Notes: generated from the letters alone by a model not told the origin. Positions 26,805 through 36,117 are shown, counted from the stretch's first letter. The stretch is DNA of 64,000 nt from Thermoplasma sp. (GCF_008709555.1 NZ_VYIJ01000001.1:86809-150808); one strand, 5' to 3'. Made by a program: numbers and translations.

Positions 26805-28718
26805 TCAAGAGTCGTCTTCGCCCGTTATGAGAAGTTTCATATATTTATCACCGTAGGCATAATAGCATTCTGAAAAATTGCGGTTCTTTCCTCCTGCCAG
26901 CTTTCTCACATCGTCTTCTTCCGGAATATAGCGACGTATCTCGTCCGCCGACATTGCGGATCTGAAGAAGAACCTGTGGACGCTGTTCTCCTCGATGGTC
27001 ATCCCCAACTTTATATCGCTGATGCTCTGCGTTATTATGAAAACCGAAGTTTCAAAATGTCTGGAGTGCCTCACCGTATTCTCTACGATCCTCAGTGCAT
27101 CATCGTTTCTCAGCACCATGTTCGCCTCGTCTAGCAAAATTGTTTTGCGTCCATCAACCCGCGACATGAACTTAGATATTGCCTCTGCTATGGCGATGCC
27201 ATACCTGGCGTCCTTCTCTGCTTGCACCAGATCGTACTTCACAATTAACACGTCGGGTGATCTCATATCGGTATCTTCCCGGATGGCGGTTTCGTTGAAA
27301 ACATAGAGATCGATCTCAATGCAGGCATCCCCGTAGTCCGCACAGTGATACTCATTGAGCGGATCGAGTATCATCAGTTTTGAATACCTTTCTCTGTAGA
27401 CCCTCCTGGAGAATATCTTTGCAAAATACGATTTACCAGATCCAGTTTCCCCGGTGACTATGAAATTGTAAGACGTGTGGGAAAAATAGTCCAGATATAT
27501 GGGTTTGCCTGTATACTCATTGATTCCCAAAAAGATTCCCGCACTCTCCTCTGTGGAGAAGTAGGCCGGAAAGAACGAGCCAATCGAGGGCAGATCCATT
27601 GGATACGGTATGTTTTCTTTGCTAAGGTCAAAGAAATTTTGGACAGACCGCCCTGCCCTGAAACTGACGTTCTTTACCTTCATTCCTGCTATTTTGAGCC
27701 CCCTGTCCAGCTTGGATATCTCGCGCGTCAGTCCATATGGCGTATTGTTCATAACAAGGAAATCCAGGCCGCATGTGAATACATCCGGATTCTCCTTTCT
27801 CGATTCGTTGGAAAGGATCTCAGCCGATCTCATGACCGATCTCAGGTATTCGGTATTCTCCTTACGGCTGCTCCTCTGCCCAAGTTCAAAGGTCAGGTCG
27901 GCGATCTTTGCCGCTGCCGTCCTTACAAGCGCTTTTTTCTCCATGCGCCTGGCGCTGAACTTAATGGCCGTGTTAATATCGCTAATCTCCAGAGCCTCGC
28001 AATAGGATGGAAATATATCTTTCTCGGAGTCCACTAGGCTGAATATCGATATGTTTCTTTCACCAGAAATGTAATTATTTCTTGGATTCATCTTCTTGCC
28101 CGGGAAGAGACTCCCTATCAGTTCAATATCATCGTCGCCGATGCTGAAGGTTAGTCCAGATCTGTCATCCCCCATCAGGAGGTTTCCGGTCGATCCGATG
28201 AGATTTTTATCCTTTTTTTCTTGGTGCCATAGCAGGAGGTATGTGGTATAGTACACCTTTCCACTCAGGTTCGGTAGAACGTCGGCTCTGTCGGCTGCAT
28301 GCGGTATTGAATACGCAGTTACATTGAATCCGGAGTCAAGAATACCAGTTATGAAGGAAGAGATGGCTGAGAAGCTTTCAGGATGGTTATCATAGGCGGT
28401 GTTTAGTCTGGCCACAACCGCAGTTGTTCCTTGCACGTCGATGATAGTGCGATCTCCTGATCTCACGATCTTGGGCCGTGCTACTCTGACTGGTAATATG
28501 CCATGCACCCATGCGACAATGGTATTCCTGGTTTTTGCCCGAATGATGATGATGTATATCGGGACCGCAATGACGGCGTACGGCCCAAATAACCTTATGA
28601 GGATCAGAAATGACGATCCCGAGGCTATCAGTGCAAGCAGTGTTGTCATCGGTATGCCATAGTATTCAGGTCTGTATGCAAGCACGTTTCTCAGCACCGT
28701 TCTCTGGTTGCGATTCAA
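26805..28718 (-). CDS. VirB4/HerA/CedB-like membrane-anchored ATPase
   Basis: The 637-residue protein has two N-terminal membrane helices at about 22-42 and 46-60, a middle VirB4-type region, then a RecA-like motor with Walker A GETGSGKS at 423-430, LDPLNEY at 451-457, Walker B TILLDEA at 526-532 and ITQS at 562-565. This is the layout of VirB4/TraC ATPases of type IV secretion and of the archaeal CedB DNA-import ATPase. It is the last gene of an operon: its ATG overlaps the stop of the VirB6-like gene (28715-28718). It probably drives a DNA or protein channel in the membrane. No relaxase or coupling protein is nearby. Confidence 0.85.
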   Translation of the reverse strand: MNRNQRTVLRNVLAYRPEYYGIPMTTLLALIASGSSFLILIRLFGPYAVIAVPIYIIIIRAKTRNTIVAWVHGILPVRVARPKIVRSGDRTIIDVQGTTAVVARLNTAYDNHPESFSAISSFITGILDSGFNVTAYSIPHAADRADVLPNLSGKVYYTTYLLLWHQEKKDKNLIGSTGNLLMGDDRSGLTFSIGDDDIELIGSLFPGKKMNPRNNYISGERNISIFSLVDSEKDIFPSYCEALEISDINTAIKFSARRMEKKALVRTAAAKIADLTFELGQRSSRKENTEYLRSVMRSAEILSNESRKENPDVFTCGLDFLVMNNTPYGLTREISKLDRGLKIAGMKVKNVSFRAGRSVQNFFDLSKENIPYPMDLPSIGSFFPAYFSTEESAGIFLGINEYTGKPIYLDYFSHTSYNFIVTGETGSGKSYFAKIFSRRVYRERYSKLMILDPLNEYHCADYGDACIEIDLYVFNETAIREDTDMRSPDVLIVKYDLVQAEKDARYGIAIAEAISKFMSRVDGRKTILLDEANMVLRNDDALRIVENTVRHSRHFETSVFIITQSISDIKLGMTIEENSVHRFFFRSAMSADEIRRYIPEEDDVRKLAGGKNRNFSECYYAYGDKYMKLLITGEDDS

Positions 28719-29644
28719 TTCGATTCTCCCCTCCTGTAAGATGCTTCATTCGAATACACCTCACTCCAGTCTATCCTTCTACCACCGGAGACCACGGTAT
28801 CGATCTGCCCACCTATGAAACCGCTGATCAGACCAACAGGTATCCTTAAGGGCTGCATCCTTAGGCCTTCGTTCCTTGTCCAGATAAAGATAAGTGATGG
28901 TATTGCTGGCGCCAGCAGGAAGAAACCAAGTTCGAGAACAGGATCGTATGAAAATATGCTGGCTAGGATCAGATCCATGATCACCGGAACCGGTAGAAAG
29001 TTCAGCTCTAGAAATGTGGTTATGGAACGAAAGAGGTATTCCTGAGTCTTTCCAGTGAACGCTATTGCGGCAAATACCGGTATGATCATCATGAGGAGGA
29101 GTTCTGCCGCCTCCCTGAATATCAGTTCGGCAAGCAGGGAGCTCATGGCTATGAAGTAGCTGGTCAGATAGAGAAAGACGATGACAGTTGACGAAGAATC
29201 CGTCCCGGAAGAAAAGTTAAGGATACCCGTGACGCTGAATACGGAGTACCAGTTTATGCCGGGATAGTTCCATAGATACCTGAAAAGATATTCGGAAACC
29301 AGCGTCAAATAGGTGAGGGCCCTGAAGGTGAATGCAAGTGCAAGAAATGGTATGAGCAGGTTCATAAGCGCGCGTGTTGTCCTGAAGTTCAGCAGGGACG
29401 ATCTCATCGCTATGATAAGGGAGAAAATGATAAGAGACACTGGAATTATGCTCTCATAGACCAGATCTGTTATATGCATATACAGGGACAGGTATTCAGG
29501 CCCAGGATCAAGTATTATGCCGTAAGAATTCTTCGGATCAAGGCCATAGCAAACTATCAGGTGCCATACCGGATCAAGCACCGCCAGGTATATGGCTACA
29601 ATGCCCCTCAATAAATCGTACAAGAGGCTTGAGATTCCGATCAT
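28715..29644 (-). CDS. Polytopic membrane protein, VirB6/TrbL/CedA-like
   Basis: The 309-residue protein has six or seven hydrophobic helices (for example at about 10-32, 64-80, 93-110, 152-170, 180-197, 219-232 and 238-255) and a polar C-terminal tail of about 50 residues with GLISGFIGGQIDTVVSGGRR. Size, topology and place between a two-helix pilin-like gene and a VirB4-type ATPase fit CedA/TedA or VirB6. Sequence identity with those families cannot be judged by eye, so the call rests on topology and operon order. It overlaps both neighbours by 4 bases. Confidence 0.68.
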   Translation of the reverse strand: MIGISSLLYDLLRGIVAIYLAVLDPVWHLIVCYGLDPKNSYGIILDPGPEYLSLYMHITDLVYESIIPVSLIIFSLIIAMRSSLLNFRTTRALMNLLIPFLALAFTFRALTYLTLVSEYLFRYLWNYPGINWYSVFSVTGILNFSSGTDSSSTVIVFLYLTSYFIAMSSLLAELIFREAAELLLMMIIPVFAAIAFTGKTQEYLFRSITTFLELNFLPVPVIMDLILASIFSYDPVLELGFFLLAPAIPSLIFIWTRNEGLRMQPLRIPVGLISGFIGGQIDTVVSGGRRIDWSEVYSNEASYRRGESN

Positions 29645-29916
29645 GATCCTGTTATTATATAATTGAATATGGCGTAGAGAAGGCCACTCACAGCAAGTAC
29701 GTATATGAAAGTCCCTATGGCGGCATTCTTCAATCTTGTCCTGGCGATCATTCTCTTATTCTCGTCTGTGCTGAAAAATTCAAAGGCTATGGGTATCCAG
29801 AGCAAAGATATGAGCACTGCCGAGATGGATATTGCTATCTCGTCTATCCTTGAGAGCACGTTGGAGATATTGTTCCCGCCGCTTGCCAGAAAGGGGATCA
29901 ATAAAATAAGTGCCAT
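29641..29916 (-). CDS. Small VirB2/CedA1-like pilin-type membrane protein
   Basis: The 91-residue protein has an N-terminal hydrophobic leader (ALILLIPFLASGG) that looks like a signal sequence, an amphipathic stretch, then two membrane helices separated by a basic loop, ENKRMIARTRLKN. That is the VirB2/TrbC and CedA1/TedC pilin plan. It heads the three-gene operon. I take the ATG at 29916; TTG at 29925 is an alternative. ATAAATTTATA and TATATATAG (29934-29953) are two possible TATA boxes just upstream. Confidence 0.68.
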   Translation of the reverse strand: MALILLIPFLASGGNNISNVLSRIDEIAISISAVLISLLWIPIAFEFFSTDENKRMIARTRLKNAAIGTFIYVLAVSGLLYAIFNYIITGS

Positions 29917-29993
29917 ATATGTCAATAATTAAACTATATATAAATTTATACTTAATAAATGAAATGTAATTGTTTCAATTATTACAATTTTGG

Positions 29994-31328
29994 TCATCTT
30001 TGTATTCGAGTGAATTTCTCATCGCCCAGGAGCGCCATCGATTTCCGGATCTTTGATTCAATGAATTCCGATCTGCCTATGTCTTTCCTCACGTAATAAT
30101 TGCCTTTGACATGAGCTATGGATGAATCAACTATATCAGAGGCCTCCGGTATGCTCTCGGCCTTCGCAATTATTGCCAGGGATCTGGAGGTGGTTTGCTT
30201 GAGTCTATACATATCACCGCTTACGGATGCGTACAGGACGTCAACTCCGTTTTGGAAGATCTCTCTGTCCAGCTCTATCTCACCCGGTTTTGGATCGGAT
30301 CCATAGCCTACAGGAACGATGTATTTCAGCACCGTGGCCTTCTTCTCGAATATCTTGTCTCCCTGGAGGTTTCCGTCATATATCTGATGCAGTGTCTCGA
30401 CGAAGTCGCTCTTCAGAAGCGAGAGCACATTTATTCCCTCCGGATCGGCGAACCTTGCGTTTATCTCTATTACCTTCACTCCGCGCGGGGTATCCATGAA
30501 CTGCCCGTACATTACACCCTTGAACGGAGTATTCTCTGAGTTCATAGATCTAACGATATCGATTATTATGTGTCTTGCCTCCTCCGGGGCCCGATCGCTG
30601 AGGAAAGGCAGCGTGAACGTCGAATCGGATATAGACCCCATGCCGCCCGTGTTTGGCCCGGTATCACCCTCGTACGCCCTCTTGTAATCCTGTACTATCG
30701 GCATGAATGAGGCGTTCTTCCCGTCCACGAACGCCTGAAGACTGAACTCCTCCCCAACCATCTTTTCCTCGATGAGCACGACACCGTCCCTCCTAAGAAC
30801 TTCGAGTGCATAGCTTCTTGCTTCTTCGACCGTCTTCAGCTGCTCGCCCATAACCTTTACTCCCTTTCCACCTGTCAGTCCAATTGGCTTAACTGCAACA
30901 TCATGGTCTAGGCTTCTGAAAGCTTCGTTTACCTCCTCCTCGCTAAAGCATTCTTTGAAATCAAGGTTCCCTGGTATATTGTGCCTCTTCATGAGTTCCC
31001 TCATGAACATTTTTGAGGTCTCAATCCTTGCCGCCTCCATGGTAGGCGATGCAACCGGAATCCCGCGCTTCAGGAGGTTGTTGACCAGCGGTGTGTCAAG
31101 GACTGGATCGGGCCCTATGAATACGATGTCAACGGAATTGTCAACTGCAAACTCCTCTATCTTCCTGTAATCCAGTTCATTCGCAATAACATACTTAGAA
31201 GAAAGAGATTTTATGGATGGGTTTTCATGCCCTATGGCCGAGATGAGTGTTGCTCCTGACCTTGTTATGGCTCTTGCTATCGCATCCTCCCTTCCACCGC
31301 TGCCAACGAGCATAACCTTCTCTGTCAT
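29994..31328 (-). CDS. purD: Phosphoribosylamine-glycine ligase
   Basis: This 444-residue ATP-grasp enzyme of purine synthesis begins VMLVGSGGREDAIA, has VAVKPIGLTGGKGVKVMG (ATP lid), GEEFSLQAFVDG, TGPNTGGMGS and VIEINARFADPE (metal-binding E and N). All domains and the usual length are present. It joins phosphoribosylamine and glycine to GAR with ATP. It is not in an operon with other pur genes here. Confidence 0.95.
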   Translation of the reverse strand: MTEKVMLVGSGGREDAIARAITRSGATLISAIGHENPSIKSLSSKYVIANELDYRKIEEFAVDNSVDIVFIGPDPVLDTPLVNNLLKRGIPVASPTMEAARIETSKMFMRELMKRHNIPGNLDFKECFSEEEVNEAFRSLDHDVAVKPIGLTGGKGVKVMGEQLKTVEEARSYALEVLRRDGVVLIEEKMVGEEFSLQAFVDGKNASFMPIVQDYKRAYEGDTGPNTGGMGSISDSTFTLPFLSDRAPEEARHIIIDIVRSMNSENTPFKGVMYGQFMDTPRGVKVIEINARFADPEGINVLSLLKSDFVETLHQIYDGNLQGDKIFEKKATVLKYIVPVGYGSDPKPGEIELDREIFQNGVDVLYASVSGDMYRLKQTTSRSLAIIAKAESIPEASDIVDSSIAHVKGNYYVRKDIGRSEFIESKIRKSMALLGDEKFTRIQR

Positions 31329-31449
31329 ATCATTTCACCATTGAATTGCATCATACAATGAAGCAGATCCTCAATTCATCTTTTCATATATTACACATTC
31401 GATCCGGATGACCTCGCGTGCAACGATGGAACAAGCTGATCCAAAAGCA

Positions 31450-32001
31450 TCATTCCTGTTGATTCGATGCACTACCGTCATCTCCGGATGATTTGTTAGC
31501 TATCTCGCTTCTTATCCTCTTTGCGAATTCCTCTTTTGAAATGCCGAAGTAGCTTTCAAATTTCCTTCCCAGTGTGTATATTCTGGAATTTCCTCTGCTA
31601 ACGGATCTCACAAGACCCATGTCCTCCAGATGCCCAAGAATCTGGTCAGTTCTCTGGTGCGCTATCTTCTTTATCGCAGTAAGGCTAAGCCCTCTCTCAC
31701 TTATGGCTATATTGGCTATCACCTTCATTTCAGATCCTGAGATATCTGGAGGAGAGACAGCATAGGCCTCAGAAAAATACTGTGATTTAAGCTGTATTCT
31801 GTATTTGTATCCATAGGAGGCCACTTCCAATGCTCCATCCCTTTTCTCGTAATCCCTCCTGAGGTCCATCACGGCCCTTCTTACTATCAAAGGATCAACT
31901 GAGAGTATCTGTGAGATCAGTTTGATGCTCACTGGTGACCTGCTGGAATATAAAATTGCCTCTACCTTTCTGATTACCTCACCATCCAGATCCAGACTCA
32001 T
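31450..32001 (-). CDS. scpB: Segregation and condensation protein ScpB
   Basis: The 183-residue protein has two winged-helix domains: VIRKVEAILYSSRSPVSIKL with QILSVDPLIVRRAVMDL, then SGSEMKVIANIAISERGLS with QILGHLEDMGLV and GRKFESYFGI. These match ScpB, the kite subunit that binds kleisin ScpA in SMC complexes for chromosome compaction and segregation. ScpA is usually next door but is not here. A polar tail rich in Ser/Asp follows. The TATA-like AAATTTTAG at about 32019-32027 lies just upstream. Confidence 0.9.
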   Translation of the reverse strand: MSLDLDGEVIRKVEAILYSSRSPVSIKLISQILSVDPLIVRRAVMDLRRDYEKRDGALEVASYGYKYRIQLKSQYFSEAYAVSPPDISGSEMKVIANIAISERGLSLTAIKKIAHQRTDQILGHLEDMGLVRSVSRGNSRIYTLGRKFESYFGISKEEFAKRIRSEIANKSSGDDGSASNQQE

Positions 32002-32312
32002 ATGATCTTCACCCTAAAATTTCGAATTGGATTGAGATGCCCTAAATGCGGAACACAGTCAAAATATGCCTCGATCCTATCATCATTCCTGGCGCTCATG
32101 AAAGAGGGCTCATGGCGTGTATTCTTCTCACGAGTAAACATAGATGTGCGGAAATTTATGCCGTCGGAATATATGAACCTTCCATTTCTAATGTGTAGGC
32201 CAAAAGATTAACCATGTTATCAAGAAAAGTTCGAATTCGGATCGAAAGATCTTCGTGGTTCTGCTCTGATAGTAGATAATAAAATTTATTAATGATAGCG
32301 CACTGCTGAATT

Positions 32313-33677
32313 ATGAATGCCGAACACAAGTTCGGATCTGATATAGAAAATTACAGTAATTTAGGGAATGAAGCTGATCTTGCGAATGACAGAAGACCAT
32401 CCACCATGTTCTACATATGGTTTGCCTCTAACCTTACGGTGGGTGACTTTGCGGTTGGCTTTATTCCTGTATACCTTGGCCTCCCTCTGATCTATTCTGT
32501 ATTGGCGATTGTTATCGGTACGCTTGCCGGCGGTGTCATGCTCGCGTATATGAGCCAGCTGGGGGCAATCTACAGGGTTCCACAGATGTACATGGGGAGG
32601 GTGCCATTTGGTTCCGTTGGAGGTTCGCTCTTGTCCGTGCTGCAGTGGGGAAATACGGCAGGTTGGCTGACCGTTAACGTGATTCTCGCATCGCTGGCCA
32701 TATATCAAATAGTCAGGATACCATATTATTTTATAGTTCTGCTGATCGTCGCAATAGTGGCTTTAACAGCGATAATAGGCTACCGGGCGATAAGGATCCT
32801 TGAAAGATCTATGTCGTATGTTCTCGGGATCCTCTTCGTTTTCCTTGTGCTGTTTCTGCTGCATTCTCACGCTACCATATCTTACCAATACACGGTTTCA
32901 TTCAATATACCGGCTGCGTTCGGAATAACGTTCGCCTCAGCATTCTCGTATATAATGTCCTGGGGTCCATACGCTGCGGATTACTCCAGACACGTATCAT
33001 CGACAAGAGGTTCGAAGCTGATATTCCATTACACTCTACTTGGCTCAGTGATTGCATCGATATTTGCTGAGATGGTGGGCATTATGGTTTCCGCGGCTTC
33101 AGGAAACCCTTCTGGATCTCCTGCCGCCGATCTTGCCAAAGTGATGGGCAGATATGCAATGATAGGCTTAGTAGCGCTGTTTCTCGGCGGTATCTCTGCT
33201 AATGCCATAAACCTCTATTCTAACTCACTGGCATTCCTGTCCATAGGCTTCAAAACACGGAGGTGGGTAGCAATCGTCGTGGCATCGGTATTCTCCTTTG
33301 CTCTGGGCATAGTGGGGTTCTTCAGGTTCTACGGTTTCTATGAGACGTTTCTATTCATACTCGATTACTGGATAACACCATGGATAGGCATAATGATAGC
33401 GCATTTCTTCGTTCTCGCAAGGCTCGGGCACGCAGAGTTTGAAAGGCTTCCTAGGCTGGTGAAACCAGGTATATATGCCTACATAATATCTATAATAATA
33501 TCCATACCATTCATGTCTCCAGCAGGGATAATAAACATGCCCATTGCCACTATTCTCCATGGTGTTGACATAAGCTATTTTGTGTCATTCTTTTCTGCCA
33601 TGATACTCTACATCTATTTTTCGGAAAGGTTTAGAAACGAGGCCGTTTCCAGCTCCGTTTCAGGTACGACAAGATGA
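32313..33677 (+). CDS. NCS1-family nucleobase permease (cytosine/purine type)
   Basis: The 454-residue protein has about twelve membrane helices. [20 protein letters not shown] in helix 1 and an early [11 protein letters not shown] resemble CodB-type permeases, as do the central [16 protein letters not shown] and the [18 protein letters not shown] helix. It would import cytosine, uracil, a purine or a related compound with H+ or Na+. The dCTP deaminase-type gene follows 76 bases later with its own TATA box, so pyrimidine salvage is a plausible theme. AATAAAATTTATTAATG at 32278-32296 is the promoter. Confidence 0.88.
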   Translation: MNAEHKFGSDIENYSNLGNEADLANDRRPSTMFYIWFASNLTVGDFAVGFIPVYLGLPLIYSVLAIVIGTLAGGVMLAYMSQLGAIYRVPQMYMGRVPFGSVGGSLLSVLQWGNTAGWLTVNVILASLAIYQIVRIPYYFIVLLIVAIVALTAIIGYRAIRILERSMSYVLGILFVFLVLFLLHSHATISYQYTVSFNIPAAFGITFASAFSYIMSWGPYAADYSRHVSSTRGSKLIFHYTLLGSVIASIFAEMVGIMVSAASGNPSGSPAADLAKVMGRYAMIGLVALFLGGISANAINLYSNSLAFLSIGFKTRRWVAIVVASVFSFALGIVGFFRFYGFYETFLFILDYWITPWIGIMIAHFFVLARLGHAEFERLPRLVKPGIYAYIISIIISIPFMSPAGIINMPIATILHGVDISYFVSFFSAMILYIYFSERFRNEAVSSSVSGTTR

Positions 33678-33753
33678 TGAATACAGGTCGATAACTGGAC
33701 ACTGCCAAAAACGGAAATCACATTTATCTATTTATGATCGGATAACCGTCATA

Positions 33754-34257
33754 ATGATATTGAACGATGGTACAATAATGAGGATGGTAGGCGAGGGATT
33801 TCTCATCTCTGAAAATTTTGATGCAAGCAGCCTTACACCCAATGGGTATGATCTCCGTGTTGATGTTATTGACATCCAGGGCAAGCAGTGTACGGAATGC
33901 GAGATCAAGCCAATGAGGCATTTTCTTGTTTCAACAATAGAGATATTGAATATGCCGGAAGACACGGTTGGTATGATATGGACAAGATCTACCTTTGCTC
34001 GCAAAGGGATAATTGGATCGTTCGGAGCAATAGATGCAGGATACCATGGCAATCTCACACTTTCCTTCTTCAATGCTGGAATTGGTCTGAATCTGAAGAG
34101 AGGTGAGAGGATTGCACAGATCGTATTTATGAAGATGAATGAGAATGCAGAGAGGCCATATCACATGAGATCAGGCAACTATCAGCATTCTCGCGGACTG
34201 GTCAGGGAACCGCAGGCTTCAAACAAGGACGGAGACCACAATCTCCCGTCGCAATGA
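33754..34257 (+). CDS. dCTP deaminase/dUTPase superfamily protein
   Basis: The 167-residue protein has the conserved [32 protein letters not shown] block. RSTFARKG is the phosphate-binding motif and AIDAGYHG holds the Asp that dUTPases use to activate water. dCTP deaminases normally have a catalytic Glu in the following strand (TLEL); here the strand reads LTLSFFN, without it. That favours dUTPase, or another pyrophosphatase, over deaminase activity. [11 protein letters not shown] at the C-terminus could form the lid. TATA-like CATTTATCTATTTATG (33721-33736) gives a leaderless start. Confidence 0.85.
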   Translation: MILNDGTIMRMVGEGFLISENFDASSLTPNGYDLRVDVIDIQGKQCTECEIKPMRHFLVSTIEILNMPEDTVGMIWTRSTFARKGIIGSFGAIDAGYHGNLTLSFFNAGIGLNLKRGERIAQIVFMKMNENAERPYHMRSGNYQHSRGLVREPQASNKDGDHNLPSQ

Positions 34258-34297
34258 AGCCCCTACCTTTAGTGTGGATAGGGATTAACCCTTCAGT

Positions 34298-34492
34298 TCA
34301 AACTTTCTTCCCAGCTAAGAACGGGAGGAGGCACTCACAGATACGTTCATCAATTTCAATGGGGCCTGTGATTAAGTTTCCAGGACAGCCTCTGGAAGGA
34401 AATTCTACAACAGGAATTTCATGCATGGAATCGTATATAGAGACAGGGTTGCAGTCAATCAGCCTGTTGTGACGATTACTATTTTCGCTCAT
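34298..34492 (-). CDS. Possible small protein of unknown function
   Basis: The reverse strand encodes 64 residues from an ATG at 34492, which is preceded by a good Shine-Dalgarno sequence (GGGAGG at 34498-34503, 5-base gap). The composition is ordinary for a soluble protein (EIPVVEFPSRGCPGN, IEIDERICECLLPF). No family is recognised and no TATA box is clear. The 517-base gap 34258-34774 otherwise shows only the thioesterase promoter at its end. Confidence 0.35.
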   Translation of the reverse strand: MSENSNRHNRLIDCNPVSIYDSMHEIPVVEFPSRGCPGNLITGPIEIDERICECLLPFLAGKKV

Positions 34493-34774
34493 TCGATCCT
34501 CCCAGCTGCAAGATCTGATGCTTTAGCAAGGAGCAGCTGACAAATAGAGATCGATCGCTGAAGAATAGGATGTATTATTCATAAGGATTCCTTTTCATTT
34601 CAAGTCTCTTCTATTTTTCGATACATCATTCAGTTCACGGTCATGGCAAATGATTACAGGAAATCGTAATTATCGCATTCAGGCTCATTTAGGATAATCT
34701 GTTTGATCATATCTCTTCGATTCTTGTTCAAAATTGTATGGATAAAAATATAAATTATGCAATGATAGGGACTT

Positions 34775-35272
34775 ATGGAAACCAAGAAGCCATCGGAATC
34801 TGAAACATTCGTTGAGAGGATGGTTCTGCCCGAGGATATGGATATATACGAATACCTGTATGGCGGCAGACTCATGGAATGGATTGATAACTGTGCATCG
34901 ATAGTTGCAACAAAGCACTGCAGGAAAAGAACGGTTACAGGAAGCATTGACTCGCTTTTCTTTCTCCTGCCCATACACTTGGGGGATATGGTTATCCTCC
35001 ATGGCTACATAAATTACACAACGAAGTCAACCATGGAGATAGAGATAGATGTCATAAAGGAGGAAGGTCTGACAGGAATAAGGAGATACGCCACAAAAGC
35101 CTATCTAACCTATGTCGCCATAGATTCAGATGGGCGACCAACAGAGATCCCTCAGATTGTGCCTGAGACGGATGAGGAGAAGAAGAGATACCAGGATGCA
35201 GAGAAAAGGGCTGAAGAAAGAAGAAAACGCCTGGAATCAATAAAACAGCAGCTGGCCACAATGGTCCCATGA
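34775..35272 (+). CDS. Hotdog-fold acyl-CoA thioesterase
   Basis: The 165-residue protein has the acyl-CoA hydrolase pattern: MVLPEDMDIYEYLYGGRLMEW, where the catalytic Asp/Asn and GG are at about 21-32, then IDSLFFLLPIHLGDMVILHG and a strand AKAYLTYVAIDSDGRP. A long charged C-terminal helix (about 130-165) follows. It hydrolyses acyl-CoA to free acid and CoA. Archaea lack fatty-acid phospholipids, so it may serve short or branched acyl-CoA pools. GGATAAAAATATAAATTATGC (34740-34757) is a good promoter. Confidence 0.88.
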   Translation: METKKPSESETFVERMVLPEDMDIYEYLYGGRLMEWIDNCASIVATKHCRKRTVTGSIDSLFFLLPIHLGDMVILHGYINYTTKSTMEIEIDVIKEEGLTGIRRYATKAYLTYVAIDSDGRPTEIPQIVPETDEEKKRYQDAEKRAEERRKRLESIKQQLATMVP

Positions 35273-35472
35273 ATGAAGCCTGCGTTATTATTCCTGGACA
35301 TGACATATTAGGTCTGATCTATCAACATAAGGAAAGATGCTGTTCGGAGAATGTTTCCATTGAGAAGTTTTATATTTTTTCATGGGATTCGCCATCCATA
35401 TCCGCCTCAATATAAACATAAGTGGACTTAAGGTTGAAAAAACAATATGGGCGGGTAACGAAGAAATGAGGG

Positions 35473-35739
35473 GTGGTTAGGGTGGATCAGAACCTTTTCA
35501 ATGAAGTGATGTACCTCCTGGATGAACTGTCTCAGGATATAACGGTTCCAAAGAACGTCAGGAAAGTTGCTCAGGATTCAAAAGTAAAGCTGTCTCAGGA
35601 GAACGAGAGCCTTGATCTTAGGTGCGCCACCGTTCTTTCCATGCTGGACGAGATGGCAAACGATCCGAATGTCCCAGCGCATGGGAGGACTGATCTGTAC
35701 ACGATCATAAGCAAACTCGAAGCTCTATCTAAAAGTTGA
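35473..35739 (+). CDS. UPF0147 family protein
   Basis: The 88-residue alpha-helical archaeal protein contains VMYLLDELSQDITVPKNVRK and the repeat SMLDEMANDPNVPAHGRTDL, two copies of a D-x2-VPx2-R motif typical of UPF0147. The function is unknown. GTG at 35473 or GTG at 35482 could start it; the upstream GAGGGGTGG is a likely ribosome binding site and sits better for 35482. T tracts at 35741-35747 and 35811-35818 follow. Confidence 0.88.
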   Translation: MVRVDQNLFNEVMYLLDELSQDITVPKNVRKVAQDSKVKLSQENESLDLRCATVLSMLDEMANDPNVPAHGRTDLYTIISKLEALSKS

Positions 35740-35904
35740 ATTTTTATATTATGCCACGGCTGATCTCGTATCTCAAAGATGGTATGATGATCCTGGATAG
35801 ACTAACCACGCTTTTTTTATTGTAGTTTCTCTATTTTCCTTTGCATATCCTCTACGCTTACCAAGTGGTGTGATGCTTGAGTAATATTGGTGCATTCCGA
35901 ACTC

Positions 35905-36006
35905 ACGCCTGTGGACATCGCTATTTTGGCTTGTCTGGATGTCCGGAGAGGCAGATGTCCCTTCGGCGGGAGGAAGCTCCGAAGCTTAACCTGAGATGCA
36001 GCTCAC
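35905..36006 (+). mobile_element. TnpB-tail/IS605 3'-end repeat (copy 3)
   Basis: This 102-base unit shares its first 43 bases exactly with the copy at 59753-59854 and has the same length and the same CTCAC end. In one frame both read TPVDIAILACLDV, then a basic residue and GR, C or S, PF, and then a stop, which looks like the C-terminal tail of TnpB. The upstream part of any TnpB is gone: a stop precedes it by 11 codons. GGACAT (35913-35918) pairs with ATGTCC (35939-35944). The 378-base gap 35740-36117 contains this remnant, T-rich ends of the upstream gene and the HTH-gene promoter. Confidence 0.65.
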
Positions 36007-36117
36007 ATTTGCCATTTGTCTCCATGAGAATGGTAAATCGATGGGACGATCAAAAAGTATATATACACCATTATTTAAAAAAGCTAAATATTTATAGAAA
36101 TATAATATTATGGTACG

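Noticed and set aside
32002-32211. 69-residue frame with a CPKCG motif next to scpB
   Set aside because: It starts one base from the divergent scpB start, overlaps scpB's promoter, has no own promoter or ribosome binding site, and shows only one CxxC pair.
34254-34472. 72-residue frame overlapping the stop of the dUTPase-like gene
   Set aside because: The composition looks random, and it lies opposite the better reverse-strand frame at 34298-34492 that has a ribosome binding site.
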